Shown one piece after another: positions 40,089 to 52,608 of a DNA stretch of 64,000 nucleotides (position 1 is the first letter of the stretch; each line of letters starts with the position of its first letter). This stretch comes from Kalmusia sp. IMI 367209 (Eukaryota; Ascomycota; Dothideomycetes; Pleosporales; Didymosphaeriaceae). Under the pieces are notes generated by a model that saw only the letters and a program-made list of their open reading frames with translations, searched no databases and was not told where the DNA came from. The DNA lies in contig JAPEUQ010000007.1 of NCBI GenBank assembly GCA_027946365.1, forward strand, positions 806,001 to 870,000. The letters run 5' to 3'. Both the position numbers and the translations under genes were made by a program.

Positions 40089-43000
40089 CGCCAGGGAAAG
40101 CGCCGCGTGGTAGAACAGCAGGCCAAGGGCCGTGAAAGGACGGTGGGTGCGCACCAAAGAGCTAGGCGGTGAGCCTGCGGCGGCGAGGTCGAGGATGGCA
40201 GGCCGGCACCGTTGTGGTGATGGCAACCAGCAGGAGGCGTTGGAGACGGTGTCGAGGTGGCCCGTCCGTCGATGTCAAAAGATGGGGCGGACCGCGCGCA
40301 GGCCAATGCTGAGGTTGCACTAGGAACGTCAGCCAGAGAGAAACGGCCACAAAGGAGGCGGCCGCGGTGCAGAGCAGGGCGGCGCAGGCAGCTGGCGCTC
40401 GCGCGCGTCGTCGACGGCCGGGCAGCACGCGGACGCCCTCGCCAGACTCGAGGGCAGGATAGGGGGGCGAGTCCAGCGGCGGCTGCGGACGGACGCGGCG
40501 GGCAGCTCGCACGGAGGACGGCGGACACAACGTACCTGAGTGAAAGGGCGTGCGGGAGGGCAGGGCAGACGATGGCGGGCTGATGGGAGAGAGTGTGGAG
40601 TTGAAAGGTACAGAGTACCTCTTTCCTGTGTTGCGCGTGTTTGATTTTAGGCCTAGGCCCGAAGTGGAAAAGTCGGCTAGTTCCGAATCGCCTGTCGCTT
40701 GGTCGCCCCCAGCAAGTGTGGCAGAGAGGATGCGTACGCTCAGGCCAGACGCTGCAAATGGGCGCCGCCTGCGGTTATGAAGGGCCCCGGCGGACTCGAC
40801 GTGCTCTTTTGGGCGACCTGAAACCCGCAAATCTCACGCACGCTCCTGATTCTGATCGCAACCTCGCCCACGCACGCACACAGCAGCGCTGCGATGACTA
40901 ACGAGCCCGCTGACTACGTGCCGCTCAGCTCTCTCTGCGAAGCCCGACTGCGACCCTGCGACCCTGCGACCCTGCGACCAGATGTTGGCTGCGTTGGCCA
41001 CACGCCTGCGAGCGAGCGCTGGTGCGGTCCGGCGGCGACCCGTGACGGCGGACTGCCCAAGCTGCAGTGTGTCTTGTGCCTCGAGTATCTTCGATCTCCA
41101 ACGCGATCCTGGTCGGATCCGCCCCGGTGGCCGTTGGAAGGATGATGCGCCTCCACAGAATCGGCAGAAAGCAACGTTCCTACAGCTGCATCGCCCGTCA
41201 GTCTACCGCCCGTCTCGGGGTGGGCGCTCGCTGGCTGACTGTGTCCGCCGCCGTGAGTGGGATGCTCACCTGCTCAGCTTGGCCGCGCCCCTATTTGCGA
41301 ATCCTTCTATCGTCGGCGGTAGGTAATGGAAATGGAAATGGAAATGCAGATGCAAGTGCAGATGCAAGGCCGGGCTACAATGCGTGGGAGCCTCTCTCTC
41401 TCTCTCTCTTTCTCGCGAGTGCCCGTCGGCGGGATTGGTCTGGTCTGGACGTGGGCGGTTGCGGTTTGCGTCACGGTGCTGGTGCTCAATGGCAGGCCTG
41501 CAGCAGGATAATAATGGCTTTGTTACTCAACGCTCAGCCGGCGCAGGGGCAGTCAAATATTCGCAGATCACGCTTGTTTATGATACGGCATCAGGATGGC
41601 ATTTCATACCGCGCTATCCTTGCGCTCGCCAAAGGGAGACGCCAGGGCCTCACCATCCCCACGGCCATTTGCCAGACCCACAGCGAGAGTCAAGGCTCCA
41701 GCTCGGAGGCACTGCGCCTGTCCGAGGCGTTCGTGGCGCTGGCGAGCAGATGGATGGGGGCAAACGCCCATCCATCCCACAGCAAATTGCATGGCGTTGC
41801 TGCTGAATGCGGGCAGAGGAGCGACGCAGACACGGAGCAGAGTCAAGACGCATGGTTTCGAACCAGGCTGCACAGGTTCAAGCCGCCGTGATTTGAGGCG
41901 TTGATGTCGCAGGAGCTGGGGGCATCGAAGCCTTCTAGCGGGCTTCCACGCGCACGGATCGATGCCACATGCACTCTCAAACCACGGGCCTCAGAAACAG
42001 CAGCATCCCTGCCGACAGCCCAAATTTAGCCTGTTGCGAAACATCGCATGTGTGTGCCGTCGGCCGTCGAGGTTCGTCATGCGAGAGCGCTTTGGCAGCC
42101 TGCAAGATGAACGTAGAAGCAGCGGGAGGTGACAATGCGAACTTGCCAGTGGGTGGGCAGTCCGAGACACCCCTGAAGCCATCACGAACCACAGCTTGGG
42201 CGCCATGAGCGCCCGTCGTGGGACGAAGACACACGTCCCCAGCTGCGCGCCGCCGCCGCCTGCCCACGAGGAGGCGGCGAGGCGCATGACATCACGGCGA
42301 AGAAGCCTATTCGCGATGAACACACCTCTACAGCGCCGCCAACATGCAGTGGCACCATTTGCGGGCAGCGGCCTGGTTCTTTCTGATGGATGGCATGCAT
42401 ATCCTCCAGCTGCACCTGTTCGAACAGCCGGCCGCCGTCACACCACCCACCTGCTACCGCCGTACATTTGTTTGGAGCGTCGCATAGCAGGATCGACAAC
42501 GGTCTTCCGCCGGGGACGCAGCAATTCCATGTCGTACGACGGCGAAGACCTCGAATCTGCAAGTTGCAGCATATTAACCACCTCCGAGAGCTTCCTACAT
42601 CAGCTCTCTCTGCCGTTCACATGCGTACGTGTATGTCACCAGATTGCAGGCCGAGGGCGATGAGAGCAGAGAGCAAGCCGGTCCAGCAAGGAGACACGCC
42701 GACTTGAAATGCTTCCGCGATGCTTCTATCGGATCCGTCTGTGCTCGTACCAAGAGAGGAGGATGCACGGGGAATGCTTACCCGGGTCCACTTGGAGCCT
42801 CAATGTACTTTTTTACTCTACGAGGGCGATCGTCTTACGCTCACCGCTGACATGCCCTCCTCGCAAAGCGAACGTAAAGTTTTTCTTCGCAACGTGCTCG
42901 AGAGAGAGTCATGTTCATCTCGGGGAGCGACGGCAGCACACCCCAGAAGCATGTGCTGCATCTTTTACTAGCACATCTCCTATGCATGCAGTGTGCGACC

Positions 43001-44482
43001 TGTCAAGGGCGCGCACGGACGTTTCATCACCACACAATCCTCCTGTTTGCTGTATTGTGTATGCATCCGCACCTTGCCTATCGCTTTTAGGAATGCTCGC
43101 GCACTATTCTTGTGCCAAAGCCACGTCGTGCGTCAGAACTTTGAGCGCCCTGCCTCATGGCTACATGCCACTGGCCAGCGGCTGCAGGCCCAGCTTCCGC
43201 GTGCATCATCTCCGACGCCGCGTCTTCCAACCAACACCGCTCGGGCACCAAAGCATGGTCCACCTGGCAATCCAACCCCCGTAAGGCTCCAACAATATCC
43301 AAGCGCTTTCTAGAAGCCTGCCTCATCTGCCTTAGCGGGCTGCTTACCGCTGCACCGCAATTTGAGAAAGAATGTCCGCCCACCACAGTCCGCGTCGCAG
43401 AGTGCATCGTGCGCTGCCCCTTGTTTCCAGAAGACTACCCCTTTTACCCTAATCTTCCGCAATGCCTGTGGGCTGGCGTTAGAGGACCTCTGCGTCATCC
43501 CGCGGTCACGCTCTGCACCGTGGCCAGTTCGACGCGGAACGCTGCGGAGGCCTTGGCTCTGCGTTACGATCGCGGAGATGCACTGATGCAACAGCGGCTA
43601 TGCGTATGTACCTGGCAGCGCTGCAGGTACAAAAGGTTGGATTTCTACCGCGTCTATCATCACCCAGATGAAGACGCTTCATTTTATTTACCCAACTTCC
43701 TCGTACCATTCGCTAAGTGCAGGCTAGAAAGCGATCGAGATGAGTATAGGCGCTTGTCCCTTTTCAGAGAAGGCAATATGCAGATGCGGTGAAGAGATGT
43801 GTCGTATCACACTACCGCTCTGAGCGGTTTGTTTCTTCCCGCTCGGGAAGGTTGTTCCTCGTCACAGGATCTCTAATGCAGCCACATCGGAGGCTATAGG
43901 CCGATCTGCCTTGCTATGCGTTGGCTGGTCAGTGCGATGTACCGCCATTGTATCTACAATACGCTTTACGAGACTACTTTGATGATTATTGCGCTCTAGG
44001 TTCCCGCTATCACGAACGCGACTAGACAAATCGGTATCGAAAACGACATCCTAGCCGCAGCTAAGATACGGCAATCGAAAATAAAACGAATGATGTGATG
44101 GGAGAGATCTTTGCCTATTTTCTGCTAGATGCGTGAGGCATTTCACACCTGCAATAGCCAGCTAGTACATAGACATGGATGAACTTCCTTCATTGGTTCA
44201 TTCAAAGCATTAGCTGTTGAGGAGTTTCTGAGCAAAACCTAGCCTATCATCTGGAGTCCCGAGCTGTAGTCAGCCAGCCACATCATATCAATGAATCCTG
44301 CAGCCTACAAGACATGTAATTGCGATTGCTTTCATAACCAATGGCCAGCTATAGTACAGCATTCCTAAAGGAACAGGGAGTATACGTGAAAATGCCACTT
44401 CTGGGAGATTTACATAACTTACGCTCAAAGCAAATAATAGAAGAACACCTACAATGCAAACAGACCCCATGCGATGGCCAAT
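40089..44482. other. Long gene-free stretch upstream of the C2H2 gene
   Basis: 4.4 kb without a convincing gene. Frames of up to 274 residues (41067-41891 and 43157-43792, plus strand) overlap others of similar length and have no domain or plausible introns. It contains a repeat of ggaaat/gcagat words at about 41327-41366 and a CT run at 41391-41410. Probably promoter and leader of the C2H2 gene; untranslated RNA genes cannot be excluded. Confidence 0.55.
41327..41410. repeat. Simple-sequence block: ggaaat repeats followed by (CT)n
   Basis: Three ggaaat units, then variants of gcagatgcaa, lead to about ten CT units at 41391-41410. The block lies in the long non-coding stretch upstream of the C2H2 gene. 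Confidence 0.8.
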
Positions 44483-45745
44483 CTAGACTCTTGGGACGCC
44501 CCCTGTACCAAACAATTCCATCTTCACCCTCTGACTGTCAACACCAAAACTCTTCAGCTTCGCCTCGACGTCCAACATGAATTGCGTAGGCCCGCAGGTG
44601 AAATATTGCGTCTTCTTGTTATCCGTGTAGAGATACTCCCTTGCAACTTTGTCCAGATCAACGCGCCCTTGAACGTCGTAGTCCCGACCTTCAACTTCGC
44701 TTCCTGCAGGTGAAGAAGAGAAATACACCCTGTGCATGTTCTTGTTCCCGGCGGCCAGCGCATCGACATGCGACTTGAAAGCTCGCACTTTGTGGTCGCG
44801 CGATCCTTGGATCCAAGTGATGGGCCGTGAGCTACCTTGCTCGACCAACGTGTTCAAGATGCTCACCAGACACGTTAGACCGACACCCGCCGAGATGAAG
44901 ACGATGGGAGAGTCCTCTTCCGCTTGCTTGTCCTCGAAGAAGAAGTCGCCAAAAGGATGAGACAGCTTCACCACGTCGCCGACGTTCTTTTTGTCGTGCA
45001 GGATGTTCGACAGGTAACCCGGATGCGCCATATGCTTTGGCTCGCCGATCTCGACTCCTGGCTCCTTCTTGACGCTGACGCGTAGATACGGTTTCCCCGG
45101 CGCATCGCTCAGGCTGTACTGCCTCGCCTGCCACACGCCTCCGTCCAACTCCTCAACAAAAAGGTTCACCGAAATGTACTGCCCAGGCTTGAACATGGGC
45201 AGCTTCAGCTGCGCGTCCACGGGCTCAAAGTAGAACGACGTGATCTCCTCGGACTCCTTCTCTTTCCGCGCAACCTTGAAGTCCTGCCACTCGTGCCAGT
45301 AGCTCGTCTCCTCGTACATCTGAGCCTCTTTCTGGATCATGATGTTGGCAAGCTGCCAATACGCGGCGCCCCAAGCATCTAGCACCTCCTCCGTCGCTGC
45401 GTCGCCCAACACCGTCTTCATCGTCCGCAGTAAAAAGTCACCTACGATGCTGTATTGCTCTGCCTTGATGCCCAGGCTAGCGTGCTTGTGGCATATCAGC
45501 TCGACGGCCGGGGCCAGGTTGCCTAGGTCGTCAAGGTTGGCGGCATAGGCGTACAGGGCGCCGGCGAGGGCGCGCGCTTGGTGACCGGTTGCTTGGTGGG
45601 TGTTGTTGAAGATATTCTTGAGTTCAGGGTTGGCTTCGATCATGTCGGCGTAGAACCTTGTGGTGATGGCCACGCCATATTGGGCGAGGACAGGGACTGT
45701 GGATTTGACAATGGCGGCTTGCTCGGCTGTTAACGCTGTCGCCAT
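44483..45745 (-). CDS. fhbA: Flavohemoglobin (nitric oxide dioxygenase)
   Basis: A single exon of 420 residues, the standard length. The globin part has the B10 tyrosine Tyr32 (RFYADM), the E7 glutamine Gln56 (GHQARAL) and the proximal heme ligand His88 (ICHKHASLGI). The reductase part follows: FAD-binding RQYSLSD, NADPH-binding FISAGVGLT and YFTCGPTQFML, ending ELFGTGG. It converts NO plus O2 to nitrate using NAD(P)H and protects against nitrosative stress; in Aspergillus the cytosolic form is FhbA and the mitochondrial one FhbB. I see no mitochondrial presequence (start MATALTAEQAAIVKS), so the cytosolic form is likely. No obvious regulatory site could be assigned upstream. Confidence 0.95.
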   Translation of the reverse strand: MATALTAEQAAIVKSTVPVLAQYGVAITTRFYADMIEANPELKNIFNNTHQATGHQARALAGALYAYAANLDDLGNLAPAVELICHKHASLGIKAEQYSIVGDFLLRTMKTVLGDAATEEVLDAWGAAYWQLANIMIQKEAQMYEETSYWHEWQDFKVARKEKESEEITSFYFEPVDAQLKLPMFKPGQYISVNLFVEELDGGVWQARQYSLSDAPGKPYLRVSVKKEPGVEIGEPKHMAHPGYLSNILHDKKNVGDVVKLSHPFGDFFFEDKQAEEDSPIVFISAGVGLTCLVSILNTLVEQGSSRPITWIQGSRDHKVRAFKSHVDALAAGNKNMHRVYFSSSPAGSEVEGRDYDVQGRVDLDKVAREYLYTDNKKTQYFTCGPTQFMLDVEAKLKSFGVDSQRVKMELFGTGGVPRV

Positions 45746-47666
45746 GGTGGCAATGTGGTGTGTTGAGTGAGATCTCGGGGAAATGGGTTTGCTAGGTAGA
45801 GTCCCTTGGTGTGGTGATTTTGGTGAGCTGTACAGAGTCTTGTCACAGCTGATCTGATTGTCGTAGCCGGTCGCTGGTGTACAATGTATGGAAGATATTC
45901 ACCTATATGTGATGATGAAGAAAACCAGACTGCACCCTACCTACCATCTTATACTTTCCTCCCATCCATCTCTTCACCTTTGCACAGCATTTCCGCGGAA
46001 ACTGTGAATTCGAAGAGCAAGAAATAGACCAACATCGGACAAAAGTATCAGCTCACCTTCACTCCGCACTGCCGCGCCTGCTACCATCGTGTTTTAGGAG
46101 CAAAAAGTAGAGTAAGCGGTTCATCGGACCCTTTTTTTACGTAGTAGCGCGAGAATATGCAGGGACGGGTGTTGTGACACGTGAGCGAACGCGGTCTGTT
46201 CCGCTGCGGGAGCCGCATCTCCGCCACTTCCGCTGGTGTGTGACGAAGAGCTGTGCGCATTAACGTTGAAATGGTAGGCTGATATTTTTAGGGTTCGTAC
46301 GATGGGGGAATCTGTGTACAGTGAAAGCCAATCCACGCGGGTATGTTCATGGTCATGGTAGGCGAGGTTCGGGATGGGGAAATACGAACGTCGAGCCGTT
46401 GTTGTATTATTGATGAGCGTAGACATTGGCTTACTCTGAATTTGCATACCTCGATTTGCGTCTCCAGGTGCGCATATGCAGCGGATAAGTGCGGCGAATA
46501 CAATAGCACATCAACATCACCTCTCATATTTGGTCAAATCGTGCATTGAGCTTCTAACAAGTTATGCGCTCTAAAACCTTCTGCAGCCCTCACCTCGAAT
46601 ATCCATCAGTGTCCCTTCCATCCTACTCCTCTCCTACTGCATGTCCAGCCACCTCACTCCACCCTCCAAACCACCCCTTGAGCACCTCGCACCGCCAACA
46701 TGGTGTGACTAAACATCACCCCACCGGTATCACCGGTCCCGAAACTTCCCGACTCCGCTTTGCAAAGAGCATAATCAAAATCCTATTGGTAATTATTGGT
46801 GCGTGAAACGGCAAATGGTGTTCGGTCACTCGGCAGAGGCAGAATTTTTGGTGTAGAGGTTTCTCCGCGGGTATGGTGGGGTACGCTTTCCGGATTAGGA
46901 GGGGAGCACTTCCCCAGGTTCGTTACTGCCATCAATGTAGGCTAATTAAAATCTTGAGGTGCTTCTTATGAAGACACTAGCATTCTGCATCACGGTCGTA
47001 TCCATTGGCCATCTTTGGTCGCCAAGATAGAATCTTTCCCTCTTGTGGGTAGGGTGTGAACGATTCGTTCTTTCAATTCATTGAAATGTTTTTTAAACCC
47101 CAAGATGCTCTGGCTATACACCATCTCGGAGCGAAGCGAAAGTGTTTTAATTACAAGTGAACCCCTGATAGATCTCGCTGCATACTGAAGGAGTCAAATT
47201 TTCGCAAAGCGCTCTCGAAACGTGAACCAACAGTCTGTATAGGACAATAGAATCTTTTTGGATTCTGAGCGGAGCCGAGCCATGCTTCCATGGTGAGTTT
47301 GATCAAAGAAATTCGTTATGGTATCAAAGATTTGTTCGCCGCCAACGCCGAGTCTGTACACTTCAAATAGGGTGAGAGTCTCTGTCTGTAGAATCCATGT
47401 CGAAAAAAGAGATAGAGTGGTTCCCTAAAGCTTATAATGCATCCATCTCACTCGGATGCTGATAATGTCCGGTATGGCATGTCCAATAATGCCTGGCCTA
47501 GGTTCCGTGCCGTTGATTGGGACCTATTACATGGAGGGGTTGAACTTCTTAATATAAGACAGTAAAGCGTATTATCTGATAATATCCTGAGAGTCGTAGC
47601 GCAAACGCTAACGGTACGAGTAATCATGTTTGGCTTTGTATGCTGGCTTAATTTTTGTCGTAGTGC
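45746..47666. other. Intergenic: flavohemoglobin upstream region
   Basis: 1.9 kb with no supported gene. Sequence from about 46900 to 47600 is AT-richer. A 108-residue minus-strand frame at 46121 has no domain. Confidence 0.6.
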
Positions 47667-49897
47667 TTATTCCAAGAGTACTACTGCCTTTGAAACAAGA
47701 GACAAATGTACATTCATCTCGCTCATGTGTGTCCACAAGAATTTCTTGCTGGCCGTCAAAGCATCGGGGATGTCTCTAGTTTCGTCCAAAGGCTGGTCGC
47801 AGTATTGCCATATTGCTGGGAATAAGCATAGCTTGACTTCCTTCCCGATGCAGTGTGAGGATGCGAAAGACGTTCCCGAGACGTCTTCCGCCTTCATGCT
47901 TGGCTCATCAAATAGTGTACCACAAGGGAAAAAATGGATACAGTATCCCAAAGGACTCACCAGAAGCTGGGCAAAGAGCTTGATCGCACGGTAGCACAGT
48001 TCTCTGAGGTCCCGGACGACTGTGTCATATGGGTTCTGTGGCTCTGTGAGACCAAGCATTTGGCTAATCCAAGCCATCCTCTGTTCAGCCTTTTGTTGAA
48101 TCAAACCGTTCTGGATACGGTCTTCTTTGACAAGCATCTCTGTTGCAAGCAAGTCCAGGCGCTTGACCTCCGACATGTTGCCTGCATTCGGTCAGCAATT
48201 GGCTTTCAAGTTGTAATTAAAGGATGTCAGCTTCTGTACGGCTAGTCCTCTCAACGCGGTTGCAGACGGTAGAAAGATCCCCAGCTTAGTAGTTATTTGT
48301 AAAAGCCTTACCTGCTGCTCCAATCATCGTGTACAGATGCTTGAGCAAATCAGAATGTTGGTCTTGGAGTAGGGGCGACGGATACTCGAATACAAAAATA
48401 AACAGTAAACGTGCCATACTACCGTACAATTTGACAAGTACGTCGTCTTCGTGCACAGCGTGCAACTGAGCGCTCTGATGAATGACGGCCTTGTAGTGCG
48501 GTTCGCTTCCCCAGGTTACATCAATCGATTCATAGAGCCGCTGAAAGTTCTGCGACGCAAACTTTCTGTCCACCTGAATGGTTTGCGTCAACAACCGGCA
48601 TCTCTCCCGCAAAAGCATCCACTCGCGATCGATGGCCTTGGGAGACGGAGCCTGGGGTGTATTAACAACCTCAGGTTGAATAATGCTGACTGAACCGACT
48701 ACACTTTTGATGATACTCTGATATTTGGCTGTCTTTTTCTCTTCTCCAGTCAACTCGCTCAGAAGTGATGCAAACACATGATCACGGTCACTGACCACCT
48801 CTTTGCGTATACTTTCTAACCTCGCCACTTCTGCCTCTGATCCAATCCAACCATGTCTATGACGGTCTAATAACCATGACACCATGTTTGAGAGCATGCT
48901 GATCTTCCTATCTCGAGCATCCGACCGAGGCCCCTTGGCACCACCGCGCTGCTCTTTGATAGGTTGCCAATGTGGTTGAGAAATATCGGATAACCTCGGC
49001 ACAACAGTGGAATCCGTTTCGCTGGTGTCATGGATTTCGACTGCGCTTTCATAACCTTCCGATCCGACACGCACTGGAGCCAGGACCGAAGATGTGACGG
49101 AGGTCTTCGATTTGCGTGTCTTTGACAAAGTATCATTCTCTACGACGGGCGATAACTGTGGTCTAATTTGAGAAGGCTGCACAGAAGATAGGAGCCGTGG
49201 TTTTGAATTCAGTTCCAATTGCGGCTGCGGTTCAGAAGCTTGAAGCTGTCCCTTTCGAAGGAGTTCCCCTTCGTCGACCTGTGACCTGGCGTTAGTCCCT
49301 GCTGACATGAAAGAGGATCTGTCCTGCCATGTATGACTTACAACAAGAAGCGGCAATCCCAGCTCCTGGCGCATATTGTTATACCTGAAAACTAAGCGTA
49401 GGGCAGGAATTAGCAATTTTCACTGACGTGGAAAGAGAACGAATACGCGGTCTAGACAAGAGGCATGCCGGACACCAGGTGTACATACTTAGCTCTTCGG
49501 GCGCGCGATGCCAATCAATACATCGGCTGCCCCGAGTCAACACTTCGGTGTCGCTTGCATACTTTGATCCAGTCTGTCCAGCTAACTCCTGATAGAAACC
49601 AATGACCTTTGTTTCGGCAGTTTTAGCGTTCACCACGCGTCCAAATCGCTTTTGAAACTCCTTGACAAGAGTCTCCTGGAAAAGGTCCTCTTCTTCTTCC
49701 ATCAGGCAGAAGTCTAGCCAATTTACGAGAAAGTCCATTTCATGCTCTTTGATGCGAGGCTTCGACTTCTTTGCTGTGACGTTGGCTGCGACGTGGGCAG
49801 GGACCAAAGCATCAGAGCAGTCACCGGGAGGTTCAGATGGCGCGAAGCGGTACGGGCCCGTAAAGCGACCGCGACGGTAGCCAATTGTTTTGGGCAT
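47667..49897 (-). CDS. Unrecognised protein, predicted helical, possible SANT/homeodomain-like N-terminus
   Basis: Exons 49897-49485, 49384-49342, 49278-48312 and 48181-47667 join in frame to 645 residues. I do not recognise a family. Residues 40-110 look helical and acidic/aromatic (FLVNWLDFCLMEEEEDLFQ, then VKEFQKRFGRVVNAKTAETK), which could be a helix-turn-helix or SANT-like unit; this is inference. The middle is disordered and Ser/Gln-rich, then a helical region begins at MLSNMVSWLLDRHRHGW and continues to the C-terminus. Exon 1 must use the second GT of a GTATGT tandem donor, and an in-frame 57-base intron (47960-47904) may be removed, giving 626 residues. A nuclear regulatory role is possible but not shown. 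No neighbour points to a pathway. Confidence 0.7.
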
Positions 49898-51744
49898 GAT
49901 AGCTGCTTAGCAGCTTAGGGAAGCCGCTGCAGCGCTGCGCGATGGAGGAGCTGCAGACGTGGAGCTGAATTGCCTAGAAGCCTCTAGAGGATCGCGGATC
50001 ATCTGACTTGGCCCAACTAGCTGTCAAGAGAATAGCGCCTATGCCAAGCCGCTTGCTAACGTGGCGTAGGGCGTGGATACGGGGCTTTCTTCCAACGCAC
50101 ATGCAGCCGGTGCATAACCTCGCTGCCGTGATATATGAGGTGCGTGATTGGTGCTGCAAGCACGCGCGAGCGCCATGACGCTGCACAGAAGCTCATCCCG
50201 CCGCTGACACTAGGCGGCGATACTCTGTCCCGGAACTGGCTACTTGCACGGACTGGCGGCGTTGCGCCGCGACTCTTGCTGCTTTACCCAGTATAGTTGG
50301 GCCGCTCCTATTACCCCTAGACGCGTCCAGCACGCGTGCCAGGTCCCATGTCTCCCCGCCGACAAACCTATCTACATGGAATTCACCCGACGAAAGCGGC
50401 GCCTTGTGGACGCGCTCGTCGATGACAAAGTCGTAGCATTGATCCTTATTCACTCTTGTCGATGCGATTGAGCTATTCCCAAGCTACATGATGTTCCGTT
50501 GACTTCCTTTTCGCTACTTGCAAACCAGACACTCCAGCCGTCCGGGTAGCCAAATCGATGTCTCGTTTCGGAATGTCTACGATATATATGTATCACTACG
50601 CATCGAAGCATTGTACGTAGTTCTAAAGGATAGGAACCTAAAAAAGATAGCAGCGGTTCCCTCCTCCTTTTTAACTTGAAGGGGTGTCTACGATAGTAGA
50701 ACCTGAGGTTTTGCATACACAGCAAAGTAAGCTATCATACGCAATGCAGACTCATCTTCAGATTTATCCTACGGGTACTGCACCCTTATGATCGCATGCA
50801 AGACTAGGATCAGGACACCATGATGGGGTGACTGTATTTCGCTTACCATCCTGAGATATTGATAGTGTACGAAAGCAGACAAAACGAGACCATGCAGCTA
50901 TGTGCCTTGTTGAAAGTATCAGCAAACCATGATCCGTAGGATATACGTTGAGAACGTCAAACCTGCCATACACACCATCATCCTTAACACGCAGTGGAGA
51001 TATCAGAATTACCAGAATGGGCTATTGGTATCATCTAACGACCGGTGCTTCTAAAGAAGTATCGCGAAATGACTGTATTCTCCATCCATTCTTAGCAATT
51101 GCTAGCACACGACAGCACACAAGATGAGGCTGTAAGCCTTTAGCAGCACATCTGCGCTGCTGTGAAACCTGTCCTGGGCTTATATCATCTCCACACCCCG
51201 TATCTCGCCTGCTCACTTGCTTATGTGCGGAGGATATCTGATAAGCCTCTCTCTCTCGTGGCAGCCCTACACCGCTGGCGTAAGCTAAGCTAATCGGGGA
51301 TAACTTGCATCCGAACTTCGGCATCTACACTCGCTGACCTCCAGATCTGGTGCCATTCCCCAATACCATCATGTTTGCTCATTCCCTTGCGCAATACTGT
51401 TGGAATTTCGTCATTTCGTCCTCAATTCGGGATGCAATCTCCGATCTCTGATCAAATGTTTTGGCCCCCATTTTCCCGTCTGGGAAAGAGCGGCAAAGTC
51501 GATTGGTTGGGTGTAATGTGACCTCGTATTTGCAGCTCGCTGAACGGCGATCAAACATGGCGTGCACATTCATTAGGGGTAGCTAATTGAAATCTTGGTT
51601 ATGCCTCAGAAATGGGCTCAAAGATGGACGCGTTGCTGATGCACATGAAACGGCGTCTTCGTGAAGCACTGTGGTTGAATGAGCGATGTTCACATCGGTG
51701 ATAATGAGTGCGTTATTCCCTAATGTAACTCGCTAGGTGCACTC
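49898..51744. other. Intergenic: upstream of the unrecognised gene, 3' flank of the bZIP gene
   Basis: 1.85 kb with no supported gene. Only short frames below 100 residues, none with a domain. Confidence 0.6.
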
Positions 51745-52608
51745 TTATTGTGCCCCAGCATATCTTGTATAGTGGAATGGTGACGATGACGCCGAGGAAG
51801 GCAAACTCACGTTCGAGATTCTCATCGGCTGGTGACTATCAACTCTTCTGCAATGGCCATATGATCCGAGAACGAACAAATCTGGGTCTGGTGTCCGAGA
51901 TTGCTGCGGAGGCGTTGGAAGCTGCTCGAATGTGTGGTGCGTGCGCGATGGCGGGGTGTACTCAAAACCCTCTAATCTTGAAGACGTTGGAGGCGTATAG
52001 TCTACGTTCGGCATCCAGTTCGGGACATTCCAAGTCGCCATGTTCACGGATGGTGTCTGGTCGTACATTGAACTGCTCCACGGATTTTCATAAGTGGAAT
52101 AATTTTGAGGTGCACGGCCGAGATGCCTGTCGTAGGTGGTTGCTGAGGTAGAGAAGACGGGGTCGATAGCGTTCCCACTTGTTGATGCCAAAGGTGGGAA
52201 AGGATCATTGGATGGGAGTGTGAAAGATGGTGCCGGTGGTCCTTGAGCGTGGTATTCCGGTGTTGCCACGCGTTCTCGGTGTGCTTCTTCGACGGCTTTC
52301 GCAGCTTCCTCTGGCGATTCTCCATCCTTCAAAAGTTGCTGGAGGTACTGAAGCTTCCTTTTCCGCTTCTCTCCTAGAGAGCAACGAAAGTAAGTTATTG
52401 TTTCGTTGACAAGCTAACGGATACACCTACTGTAATTTCTTGAGGCTATTCTATTCTGTTGCTTTCGAATTTCACTGTTGACCTTCTTCGGCTTCTTCCC
52501 TGGCTCTTGCCCCTCTGGAATGATGCCTCCCTTCCTACTAGAAGGTGTTGATGTGGATTGAGCTTGGTAATTAGTAGCCGAAAACATGGCGCCAGCAGAT
52601 AAATCCAT
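51745..52608 (-). CDS. bZIP-type transcription factor (fungal Yap/AP-1-like basic region)
   Basis: Two exons (52608-52431 and 52373-51745) give 268 residues. The basic region QQNRIASRNYREKRKRK contains the invariant Asn and Arg spaced as in bZIP proteins and is split by the intron. It follows a Lys/Pro-rich stretch (EPGKKPKKVNSEIRK). The leucine zipper is short: LQYLQQLLKDGESPEEAAKAV has few heptads, as in many fungal bZIPs of the orphan class. The remainder is Ser/Pro/Tyr-rich and probably disordered. Start is ATG 52608 (MDLSAGAMF) or the in-frame ATG 52587. It would bind DNA as a dimer in the nucleus; targets are unknown. Confidence 0.85.

Noticed and set aside
41845..41885. Possible tRNA T-arm (GGTTCGAAACC on the minus strand)
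   Set aside because: The stem pairs only four of five bases and no acceptor stem or A box is found at the right distance.
41067..41891. 274-residue plus-strand frame in the large spacer
   Set aside because: It crosses simple repeats, overlaps similar frames on both strands, and has no domain or coding-like composition.
43157..43792. 211-residue plus-strand frame
   Set aside because: Cys/Arg-rich with no recognisable motif; other long frames overlap it on both strands.
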